A stretch of 64,000 bases of DNA, from NCBI GenBank assembly GCA_963833585.1, contig CAWHYF010000006.1, positions 1,054,001-1,118,000 on the forward strand, read 5' to 3'. The notes beneath the pieces were generated by a model, which was not told where the DNA came from, did not search any database, and worked only from the letters and a program-made list of their open reading frames with translations. This document shows positions 1 through 7,237 of the stretch, piece by piece. A program made the position numbers and the translations under genes. Numbering within the stretch: the first letter of the stretch is position 1; each line of letters begins with the position of its first letter. The stretch is from Bog-756 sp963833585 (lineage in GTDB: Bacteria; Actinomycetota; Acidimicrobiia; Acidimicrobiales; RAAP-2).

Positions 1-459
1 GTGCTCCGTGCGCTTCGCGACCGGAACCTGCTGTTCGAACTGATGAGCCATCCCGATCAGCTCGGGCAGGCGGCAACCCAGCTCACCGGGGTCGATGACC
101 TCGTCATCGTGGTCGAGCACACCGGTTGGCCCCGCTCCTCCTCCGCAGAGGAGCGCACCATGTGGCAGGACGGCATCGACGCCCTGGCCGACCTCGGCGA
201 CAACGTCGTGTGCAAACTCTCGGGCCTGTCTATGCCATTGGGACGCATCGACGTCGATTCATTCGCTCCCTGGCTCGAGTACGCCATCGATGCCTTCGGC
301 GTCGAGCGCTGCATGTTCGCCAGCAACTTCCCGGTGGACGCGATGTACGGCACCTTCGACCAGCTGTACACCACCTTCAGCGCCGTTACGGCGGGTCTTG
401 GCGACGAATCCCGCGAACAGCTCTTTGCCACCAACGCCGAGAGGATCTATCGCTGCTAG
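1..459 (+). CDS. Amidohydrolase (amidohydrolase_2 family), C-terminal part
   Basis: This is the C-terminal portion of a TIM-barrel metal-dependent hydrolase of the amidohydrolase_2 family (lactonases and decarboxylases related to LigJ and ACMSD). The 152 visible residues contain the strand VVEHTGWP, which carries a conserved His, then CKLSGLSM, and the late-barrel signature MFASNFPVD with the catalytic Asp near residue 112. Family members are about 280-350 residues, so more than half of the protein lies before the window. The GTG at base 1 is therefore not a credible start. The family is clear; the substrate is unknown. Confidence 0.85.
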   Translation: MLRALRDRNLLFELMSHPDQLGQAATQLTGVDDLVIVVEHTGWPRSSSAEERTMWQDGIDALADLGDNVVCKLSGLSMPLGRIDVDSFAPWLEYAIDAFGVERCMFASNFPVDAMYGTFDQLYTTFSAVTAGLGDESREQLFATNAERIYRC

Positions 460-596
460 GTGGCACCTCGTGCACATCACCGGCCGGAGCCGCGGCGGCC
501 GACATTCGCCGCCAGTCGAGTTGGGACGTCACTGAACCACCGTGCGGTGCACCATGAGGAAACCGCAGCAGGACCATGACCACTCAGGAGGATGCA

Positions 597-1745
597 ATGG
601 AGACCGACCGCCTCGTGGCTACCGCCTGCGACCGGGCCGGCGCGGACGACCTCGGCGACGACACCTGGCGTGAGGGCCTCGAGGTCCTGGTCCACTCGTT
701 GAACACCGAGGCCGCCCTCAACGAGATGGGCGTCGGCGCCATGACCGACCAGATCGTCGGGTACCTGGTCAACCGGCTGCTGATCGAACGGTGGTATGCC
801 GAGCACCCCGAGATCGACGATCAACAGATCGTGGCCCCACTGTTCGGTCTCGGTCTTCCCCGCACCGGTTCCACGGCGCTGAGCTTCCTGCTGGCCCAGG
901 ACCCGTCCCGGCGGTCCCTCCGTGTCTGGGAAGCAGCCGAGCCGTGCCCGCCGCCGGAGACGGCGACCGAGCATAGCGACCCTCGCATCGCCAGGGCCCA
1001 GGCCGGCATCGACTTCACCAACGAGATGTTCACCGGCTTCGCGGGGATGTTACCCACCGCGGCGGACGGGCCCCAAGAGTGCCTCCTGCCCATGGCGCTC
1101 GAGTTCCGATCGCTGATCTTCGAGGGCATGGCGTTGATTCCGAGCTACAGCGCGTGGCTACTGCGATGCGACATGGAGCCGGCCTACCGGTACCACCGAC
1201 GGGTGCTGAAGCTGTTGCAGTGGCGCTGCCCGCCCGACCGGTGGTGGCTGAAGACCCCGGCCCACATGCTGTCGATCGACGCTCTGAATGCGGTGTACCC
1301 CGACGCCCGGTTCGTCATGACCCACCGAGATGTGGGCAAGGTGCTCCCGTCGGTATGCGCGCTCTACAGCACCCTGAGCACCATTCTCACCGTGCACCCC
1401 GACCCGGTCGCCATCGGTAGGCACAGCCGAGAGGTATGGCGGACGGCACTGGAACGACTGGTTGATTTCCGTGACCGGGGGAACGACAGCCGCTTCCACG
1501 ACCTGTCCTTCGAGGCGGTGCAGCGCGACCCGATCGGACAGGTAACCCAGCTCTACGCCGAACTGGGCGACGAACTGAGCGACGAGGCCCGCCGGCGGAT
1601 GCAGGACTGGTGGTCCGAGAGCTCGAAGGACCGCTCCGGGCCCGGGAGCTACCCGGCCGAGAGGTTTGGCCTTGACCGAGCGGAGCTGGCCGAGGAATTC
1701 GGTTTCTACTACGAACGATTCAACATATCGGTGGGCACCTACTAG
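597..1745 (+). CDS. PAPS-dependent sulfotransferase family protein
   Basis: A cytosolic sulfotransferase-fold protein of 382 residues. The phosphosulfate-binding loop is visible as GLGLPRTGSTALS around residues 84-97, and the second nucleotide-binding element as KTPAHMLSIDALNAVYPDAR with MTHRD shortly after. Actinobacterial relatives typically have an N-terminal helical extension, as here. An in-frame ATG exists at 576, but ATG 597 is preferred because AGGAG at 586-590 sits 6 nt upstream. It would transfer sulfate from PAPS to an alcohol or amine; the acceptor is unknown. The DUF1214-like gene follows after 56 bp, so the two are probably co-transcribed. Confidence 0.85.
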   Translation: METDRLVATACDRAGADDLGDDTWREGLEVLVHSLNTEAALNEMGVGAMTDQIVGYLVNRLLIERWYAEHPEIDDQQIVAPLFGLGLPRTGSTALSFLLAQDPSRRSLRVWEAAEPCPPPETATEHSDPRIARAQAGIDFTNEMFTGFAGMLPTAADGPQECLLPMALEFRSLIFEGMALIPSYSAWLLRCDMEPAYRYHRRVLKLLQWRCPPDRWWLKTPAHMLSIDALNAVYPDARFVMTHRDVGKVLPSVCALYSTLSTILTVHPDPVAIGRHSREVWRTALERLVDFRDRGNDSRFHDLSFEAVQRDPIGQVTQLYAELGDELSDEARRRMQDWWSESSKDRSGPGSYPAERFGLDRAELAEEFGFYYERFNISVGTY

Positions 1746-1801
1746 CGACGACATCCGATCTGATGGCCAGTTCACCGCCATCTCAACTGGGAGGCAGACC
1801 G

Positions 1802-2899
1802 ATGGATGAGCTGACCCAAAAGGTCGTCGACGGAACGGCATGGCGCGAGTTCTGCGACCTGCTCGCGGACGCCGGCGAAGCCGTCCTCGCCGAAGGCAAT
1901 CCTACCGACCCCTTGGACCGGGCCGAAGGGTTCCGCCTGCTCACCCGGCTGCTGCGGGGCGCACTGGAGAACAAGCTCGAGTACGGGCGGGCCGCCCAAC
2001 CCGAGCTGATCTGCACGTGTCACGAGACCATCAAGATCGTCGGGGAGAACCCCGACAACCACTATCTCGGGGCGTCGCTCGACGGCCGGTACGACTACCG
2101 GATCTGGGGCACCCGGGGCGAGGCGAAGTGGATCAGCTTCAACCTCTTCTCCGGGGCCGGGTTCGGTGGTGGTGGCCCGGGCACCGGCGCCACCATGCAC
2201 GAGGAGCACATGCACATCGAGCCGGACGGCAGCTTCGAGGTGATCGTCTCCCAGCGGGAGCACCGGGGCAACTGGCTGCGGTCGGAGGCCGATACCAGGA
2301 GCCTGGCCGTTCGCCAGACCTTTCTCGACAAGCGGCACCAGCTCCATGCCGAGATGCACATCCAGCGCATCGACGATGACCGTACACCGCCTGAACCTCT
2401 GACCCCGGAGGAGCTGTACCAGGCCTTGGTCTACGCGGGCTTCTACGTCAAGGGCGTGGCCCAGATCGGTGCCCAATGGGCGACCCGCCAGTCGCGGTGG
2501 CCCAATGTGTTCACCGACGAGGCCGAACTGCCCGAAACCGCCAAATTCAAGGATCCCCAGATCAAATGGCACCAGGCCTATTTCGACCTGGCCGCCGACC
2601 AGATGCTGGTCGTGGAGGTCACGCCGCCGGAGTGCGAGTATTGGATGATCGCTCTCCACAACCACTGGATGGAGACCCTCGACTACGTCCACCACCAGTC
2701 GACCCTGAACTGCCATTCGGCATTGCTCCAATCCGATGGCAGCGTCCGGTTCGTGGTCGCCCATCACGATCCCGGGGTGCCGAATTGGCTTGACACCGCC
2801 GGCCACCGACGCGGCACGGTGGGTGTGCGCTGGGTCGGACCCCAGGTCATCGACGTCCTGCCGACGACAAGAGTGGTGGAAGTGGGCTCGCTGACCTGA
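1802..2899 (+). CDS. DUF1214-like domain protein
   Basis: A soluble protein of 365 residues with no signal peptide. The C-terminal third looks like the DUF1214 fold: it has the segment EYWMIALHNHWMETLDY and later HHDPGVPNWLDTAGH, both typical of that family. The N-terminal half is rich in acidic residues and has no motif I recognise. In actinobacteria such proteins are often encoded beside sulfotransferase-like or steroid/lipid catabolic genes, as here. Start ATG 1802 is chosen over an in-frame start at 1763 because GGGAGG lies just upstream. Function unknown. Confidence 0.75.
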   Translation: MDELTQKVVDGTAWREFCDLLADAGEAVLAEGNPTDPLDRAEGFRLLTRLLRGALENKLEYGRAAQPELICTCHETIKIVGENPDNHYLGASLDGRYDYRIWGTRGEAKWISFNLFSGAGFGGGGPGTGATMHEEHMHIEPDGSFEVIVSQREHRGNWLRSEADTRSLAVRQTFLDKRHQLHAEMHIQRIDDDRTPPEPLTPEELYQALVYAGFYVKGVAQIGAQWATRQSRWPNVFTDEAELPETAKFKDPQIKWHQAYFDLAADQMLVVEVTPPECEYWMIALHNHWMETLDYVHHQSTLNCHSALLQSDGSVRFVVAHHDPGVPNWLDTAGHRRGTVGVRWVGPQVIDVLPTTRVVEVGSLT

Positions 2900-3023
2900 G
2901 CTGCGGCGGGGCCATCTGGCCTTCCGTCAGCCACCGCGGCCGACAGATGAGCCCGAATGGTGTCACAACCGGCCCGCCGCTGTCGTCAGACAGATGGAGC
3001 AATCGGAAATCAGGAGGTGCGTC

Positions 3024-3635
3024 ATGGCCCATGTGGAACTGGTCGAACAGCCTCACGGTCTGATCGGCCGGCTGGCCTGGTGGTACTCGAAACGGGCTTT
3101 CGGCCAGGTGGTGGAGCCGGCTCGTGCCGCGGCCCTGCACCGGGGCGTGACGGTCGGCTGGGGGGCCTTGGAGCTGACGGCGGAGAGAGGATGGAACCGC
3201 CTCGATCCCCATCTGCGGTTCTTGGCCATCCAGCGCTCGGCGGGGGCCATTGGTTGCTCCTGGTGCACCGATTTCGGCTACTTCGAGGGCATCCAGCAAG
3301 GGGTAGACCCGAGGAAGGTCCGGGAGGTGCCGAGGTGGCGCAGCAGCGACGTCTATGACCAGCGGGAGCGGACGGTCTTGGAGTACGCGGAAGCGGCAAC
3401 GGGGACACCGGTGGCCATCGGTGAAGCTCTCGTGGACAGGTTGCACCACTTCTTCTCGGACGAGGAGATAGTGGAGCTCGCGGCTTGGGTGGCTCTGGAG
3501 AACCTCCGGTCCCGGTTCAACGGCGGCCTCGGGTTGCGAAGTGAGGGTTTCTCGGATCGCTGCGAGGTCCGACCCCATTCGGGGGCCATCAGCCCCGAGC
3601 CACCTGGATCCGGTCTTCCGCCCGATTCAGTGTGA
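3024..3635 (+). CDS. Carboxymuconolactone decarboxylase / AhpD-like protein
   Basis: A helical AhpD-fold protein of 203 residues. It carries a CSWC pair (CxxC) in the segment SAGAIGCSWCTDFGYFEG, the position of the redox-active or proton-relay cysteines in AhpD and CMD proteins. That fits a peroxidase-associated or decarboxylase-like activity. Start ATG 3024 has AGGAGG directly upstream; an earlier in-frame ATG at 2994 lacks one. The last 9 bases overlap the end of the convergent secreted-repeat gene. It follows the sulfotransferase and DUF1214 genes after about 120 bp, so operon membership is possible but not certain. Confidence 0.85.
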   Translation: MAHVELVEQPHGLIGRLAWWYSKRAFGQVVEPARAAALHRGVTVGWGALELTAERGWNRLDPHLRFLAIQRSAGAIGCSWCTDFGYFEGIQQGVDPRKVREVPRWRSSDVYDQRERTVLEYAEAATGTPVAIGEALVDRLHHFFSDEEIVELAAWVALENLRSRFNGGLGLRSEGFSDRCEVRPHSGAISPEPPGSGLPPDSV

Positions 3636-5711
3636 AGAGATGCCCGACACCGGTGCCGCCAGGCTCTTCCCGGCCAGGGAGCCGAGAAATGCGGCGTCCC
3701 CGTAGGCGAAGACGGAGCCGTCCGTGCCCACCAGCCAATAGCCCCCCCCATCGGGAGACCGGGCGATTCCGATCAGTGGCGACGAGCCGTCGATTCCCTG
3801 ACCTGGCACCGAACCGACGTAGGGGGCGTTGCCGAACGAGAAGACCCCACCGTCTGATGCCAAGAGCCAGTACCCCTGGCCGTTGGGCGTGGAGGCGAAC
3901 GCGGTCATCGGCCTGTTGAGTCGGGCACCTCCCATGGAGCCGTGGAAACCGGCGTCGCCGAAAGTGAACACGCCACCATCGGAGGCCAATTCCCAGTAGC
4001 CACCTCCGTCGGGGGTGGCGCCGACGGCCACGATGGGGCTGTTCAGATGTCGGCCCCCCATCGAGCCGAAGAACTGGGCGTTCCCGAAGGTGAAGATGCC
4101 GCCGTCACTGGCCGCTTCCCAATAGCCCATCCCGTCCGGCGTGCTGGCCACCCCGACGATCGGTTGATTCAGATGTCGGCCCCCCATCGAGCCGAAGAAC
4201 TGGGCGTTCCCGAAGGTGAAGATGCCGCCGTCACTGGCCGCTTCCCAATAGCCCATCCCGTCCGGCGTGCCGGCCACCCCGACGATCGGTTGATTCAGAT
4301 GTCGGCCCCCCATCGAGCCGAAGAACTGGGCGTTCCCGAAGGTGAAGATGCCGCCGTCACTGGCCGCCACCACGAACCCCTGGTTGGCCGAGGGAGGTAG
4401 GTCCATCCGCTCGGTGAAGGATCGAAGTCCCGGATCATTCTGCTGTGGTTCCGTCGCCGCGCTGCCAACCGCCCAGCAGGTCGAGGCCTGAACGCAGATC
4501 ACGGAGTTCAGAAAGCTGAGCGCCGTCACCGTGGGACTGGGCTCGATCGACCAGTCAGATCCGTCCCAGCTCTCGATGAAGCTCTGGGGTTGGAAGCCCG
4601 AACCGCCGCCACCACCGAAGGAGCCATACGAGCCGACTGCCCAGCACTGAGACGGTCCCACGCAGGACACCGAGGCCAGAATGTTGCCGACGGAACTGTC
4701 TTGATCCGGCGTCGGCGTCTGGGACCACAGGGCGCCGTCCCAGTGCTCCATCAGCGTATTGCCGGCGGTACCGGCGCTGTTGGTAACCGATCCCGAGGCC
4801 CAACAGTCCGAAACGCCGGTGCAGGTGACACTGCTGAGGTACCCGCCCTGTGGACTGGGTTCGGTGACGCCCGGGACGATGGACCAGACACTTCCGTTCC
4901 ACCGTTCGATGAGGCCCTGGTTGGATGGGGCCGCCGGGAAGATCGGCAAGAAATTCGGATTTTGCTGAACTGGGCCCGCCGAACCCACCGCCCAGCAGTT
5001 CGAGTCACTCAGGCAGGTGATCCCGTCGAGCTGATCGTAGGTCTGACCCGTGGCGGGGCTCGACGCAGTGGCCCAGGCCGAACCGTCCCAATGCTCCAGC
5101 ACCGAATTCAGGGCTCCACCGTTCTGGTCGGTGCCGTAGCCGACGGCCCAGCAGTCGGAGCTCGAGGCGCAGCTCACACTCTGGAGGATTCCGCCCGCCG
5201 CCCCGCTGGGTGTGGGGCTGGGGACCATCGACCACGCAGCTCCGTCCCAATGCTCGGTGAGCGTTCCTGTCGGCGAGCCGTTGCCGGCTGGACCCAGTAC
5301 GGCACCGACGGCCCAACAGTCCGAACTGGTGACACAGGTCACGGCGAAGAACCCTCCCCCATCCGAGTCCGGGAGCGGTGGGAGGTTGGCCAGACTCCAA
5401 TCGGTCCCATTCCAGGATTCGACGATCGGGGCGAACGTGGAGTTCGAGCTGATGTTGGAAATGGAGATCCCGACCGCCCAGCAGTCCATCGTGTTGGCGC
5501 AGGTAGATCCCAGGACCACGTCGTCGGCTCCGGTGGAGGGGCTGGTCACGATGTTCCAACCGGAGGGGAGGCTGGCGTTGGCTCCCTGGGTGAGGGACTC
5601 GACCATGAAGCCGGCCCCACTCACCAAGACGAGTAGGGCACAGAGGACGGCGAGGTGCCCTCGTCGCAGCTTGCGTCTCACTGGCACAGCGGTCCGGACC
5701 CGTCGATCCAC
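3627..5711 (-). CDS. Secreted protein: seven CWAVG propeller repeats plus GGIFTFG repeats
   Basis: A 694-residue exported protein. A basic N-terminus and hydrophobic stretch (about residues 18-38) form a signal peptide or anchor. Residues about 65-470 hold seven repeats of the form Cys-x5-Cys-Trp-Ala-Val/Ser-Gly, most followed by a line such as EHWDGSAW. Seven units suggest a seven-bladed beta-propeller with a disulfide per blade. The rest is six 41-44-residue repeats built on ASDGGIFTFG and GYW. Three of these are almost identical at DNA level. Start is GTG 5711. The gene is convergent with the AhpD-like gene, overlapping it by 9 bp. Likely a cell-surface or extracellular binding protein; the ligand is unknown. 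Confidence 0.85.
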   Translation of the reverse strand: MDRRVRTAVPVRRKLRRGHLAVLCALLVLVSGAGFMVESLTQGANASLPSGWNIVTSPSTGADDVVLGSTCANTMDCWAVGISISNISSNSTFAPIVESWNGTDWSLANLPPLPDSDGGGFFAVTCVTSSDCWAVGAVLGPAGNGSPTGTLTEHWDGAAWSMVPSPTPSGAAGGILQSVSCASSSDCWAVGYGTDQNGGALNSVLEHWDGSAWATASSPATGQTYDQLDGITCLSDSNCWAVGSAGPVQQNPNFLPIFPAAPSNQGLIERWNGSVWSIVPGVTEPSPQGGYLSSVTCTGVSDCWASGSVTNSAGTAGNTLMEHWDGALWSQTPTPDQDSSVGNILASVSCVGPSQCWAVGSYGSFGGGGGSGFQPQSFIESWDGSDWSIEPSPTVTALSFLNSVICVQASTCWAVGSAATEPQQNDPGLRSFTERMDLPPSANQGFVVAASDGGIFTFGNAQFFGSMGGRHLNQPIVGVAGTPDGMGYWEAASDGGIFTFGNAQFFGSMGGRHLNQPIVGVASTPDGMGYWEAASDGGIFTFGNAQFFGSMGGRHLNSPIVAVGATPDGGGYWELASDGGVFTFGDAGFHGSMGGARLNRPMTAFASTPNGQGYWLLASDGGVFSFGNAPYVGSVPGQGIDGSSPLIGIARSPDGGGYWLVGTDGSVFAYGDAAFLGSLAGKSLAAPVSGISSH
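4045..4370. repeat. Near-identical 126-bp tandem repeats within the secreted-repeat gene
   Basis: Copies begin at 4045, 4171 and 4297, an exact 126-bp period (42 codons). The first pair of starts and the second pair are both 126 bp apart. The 4171 and 4297 units differ at very few positions over the compared part, for example gtgctggcc versus gtgccggcc. Flanking units of the same family are clearly diverged, so these copies were duplicated or homogenised recently. Confidence 0.9.
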
Positions 5712-5821
5712 CCACTATTGCACTGGGTTGCATCAATTTTCGGGATGGACCCCCGTCGAGTCCGCCCGCCGGAACCACCCACGGGAGGGGCGAGCGGTGC
5801 GGGCCCGGGCCTCACGGGCCC

Positions 5822-6412
5822 TCAGTGCACCGTGGCGTCCTGTTGCAGCGCCGCCTTCGAAAGGATCCCTTGCTGCTTGGTGGTCAGTGGGGTGGTCGAT
5901 CCGGCCGTGGAGGTCGTACTGGTGGACGATGCGGGTATGTTCACGTCGATCGCCACCAATTCGAGCAATCTGCCTCGTTGCCAGGTGATGACGTACGTCG
6001 AGCTGCCCGCCGCACGTTCCAGGGCGTTAGCTCCGAGGGACTTGGGTGCTTTCAGGTTGGGCGACGCAGCGTTGGCCTTCTTCGCCTTGACGATCAGGGA
6101 GGCCGGCACGCCCGCGGACTTGCAAACGAGGACCTCGGACACCACTCCCGTGGCCCGCTTGGCATCCTCGAACTCGACCTGAGCGCCACTGGAGCACCCG
6201 GTCACACCCGTCTTCTTACTGGAGACGGGCTTGCCGACCGCAGTGGGAAATCCCAGTCGCCCGGCCTCTCGAGCCGTCAGAAGGCCCTTCGTCGGGGCGC
6301 TCTCCACCGCATTCACGGACGCGCCCGCCGGAACGGACACCATCAGGGCGAACAGGGACGAGAGAAGTCCGACAACCAGGACGAGGGCCGGGAGCCTCGC
6401 GCGATGCAACAT
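5822..6412 (-). CDS. Hypothetical secreted protein
   Basis: A 196-residue protein that I cannot assign to a family. The N-terminus has the Arg-hydrophobic-AGA pattern of a Sec signal peptide ending near residue 32 (PAGAS). The mature part has two cysteines about 45 residues apart, many Lys and Ala, and a Ser/Thr-rich tail (STSTTSTAGSTT), as in wall-associated proteins. A purine-rich GGAAAGG lies upstream of ATG 6412. It sits head-to-tail before the secreted-repeat gene with a 110-bp gap, so both may serve the cell surface. Divergent from the SRPBCC gene. Confidence 0.65.
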   Translation of the reverse strand: MLHRARLPALVLVVGLLSSLFALMVSVPAGASVNAVESAPTKGLLTAREAGRLGFPTAVGKPVSSKKTGVTGCSSGAQVEFEDAKRATGVVSEVLVCKSAGVPASLIVKAKKANAASPNLKAPKSLGANALERAAGSSTYVITWQRGRLLELVAIDVNIPASSTSTTSTAGSTTPLTTKQQGILSKAALQQDATVH

Positions 6413-6572
6413 TGGGTACCTTTCCGAGACGGTCAGTGAGTGATCTCCCCGTGGACCGTAGCCTGCGGATCGGTCCCCGGGGCCTCGCGCCCCCGGAGAA
6501 CCTCAGCCAGCCGGACGGCGCGGGGTGGGAATGGTCCTTGGAGCCGATGGGATGTCAATCCGCCCCGGAGCC

Positions 6573-6578
6573 TAGTAT
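6573..6578 (+). promoter_or_regulatory. -10 box TAGTAT of a leaderless promoter
   Basis: TAGTAT is followed by 7 nt and then ATG 6586, which places the transcription start at or next to the start codon. No Shine-Dalgarno sequence precedes that ATG at a usable distance. This decides the start of the SRPBCC gene against an in-frame ATG 174 nt upstream. Confidence 0.6.
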
Positions 6579-6585
6579 CCGCTTC

Positions 6586-7074
6586 ATGGATGTCAGCGGC
6601 TACAACTACACGGAGAGCGTCAGCATCAGTCGACCTGCCGCCGATCTGTATGCGATCGTCTGCGATGTGGGCCGTTGCGGCGAGCTCAGCCCGGTGTGTG
6701 AGTCCGGGGCCTGGGACGATGGCGCCCATGCCGGCGAGGTAGGGGCCTGGTTCACGGGTCACAACGCCATCGGTGACATCAGTTGGGACACTCGGTGCCA
6801 GGTCGTCGCCGCTCGACCAGGTCGAGAATTCGCCTTCGTCAACTTCGGGCCGAACGGTGATCTCGCCCTGGTCCGCTGGGGGTACACGTTCGAGGAAGAG
6901 CCCGACGGCACGAGAGTCACCGAGTCCTGGCAGGTGTTGCCCGCCTACCCGGACTTCGTCAGTGGCGGAGACGAGACCTTCGATGTCAGGGCACGGATCG
7001 ACGGGATGGCCCAGATGGCCGAGGACGGCATCAAGACAACGCTTGCCAACCTGAAGCGCCTCGCCGAGCCCTGA
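6586..7074 (+). CDS. SRPBCC / polyketide cyclase-like protein
   Basis: A 162-residue START-like (SRPBCC) domain protein. It begins with the usual pattern of a first strand (TESVSISRPAADLYAIVCDV), an amphipathic helix and a run of antiparallel strands, and closes with a long C-terminal helix (MAQMAEDGIKTTLANLKRL). Proteins of this fold bind hydrophobic ligands or act as cyclases/aromatases; no catalytic residues can be assigned. It is monocistronic, divergent from the secreted protein gene, and probably expressed from a leaderless transcript. Confidence 0.8.
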   Translation: MDVSGYNYTESVSISRPAADLYAIVCDVGRCGELSPVCESGAWDDGAHAGEVGAWFTGHNAIGDISWDTRCQVVAARPGREFAFVNFGPNGDLALVRWGYTFEEEPDGTRVTESWQVLPAYPDFVSGGDETFDVRARIDGMAQMAEDGIKTTLANLKRLAEP

Positions 7075-7170
7075 ACCGGCGGGACGGCGCAGACCCGTCG
7101 GGGCGCCGGCCTCACCAACCACCAGGTTCGGCTGCCCGCGCCATCGAGGGCATTCGCCGTGCATCCTGAC

Positions 7171-7176
7171 TAGCGT
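7171..7176 (+). promoter_or_regulatory. -10 box TAGCGT upstream of a short coupled ORF
   Basis: TAGCGT ends 7 nt before ATG 7184, the same geometry as the leaderless start at 6586. It would produce a transcript beginning at the short ORF that leads into the membrane protein gene. Confidence 0.4.
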
Positions 7177-7183
7177 CTGACCG

Positions 7184-7237
7184 ATGGCCGAACTTCGGGG
7201 CGATCGGCGGCGGCACCCGGGATCGCGGCGCGGCTAG
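7184..7237 (+). CDS. Possible 17-residue leader ORF coupled to the membrane protein
   Basis: A 17-codon ORF, Arg-rich (MAELRGDRRRHPGSRRG), preceded by a well-placed -10 box. Its stop TAG shares one base with the GTG start of the downstream gene (TAGTG), which has no ribosome binding site of its own. Translational coupling would explain how that gene is read. The alternative is that this peptide is the true cytoplasmic N-terminus of the membrane protein, separated from it by a single-base error; a basic N-terminus before the first transmembrane helix would fit that equally well. Confidence 0.35.
   Translation: MAELRGDRRRHPGSRRG

Noticed and set aside
4045..4370. Direct repeats considered as a CRISPR array
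   Set aside because: Units are contiguous 126-bp in-frame codon repeats without spacers and encode the GGIFTFG protein repeat.
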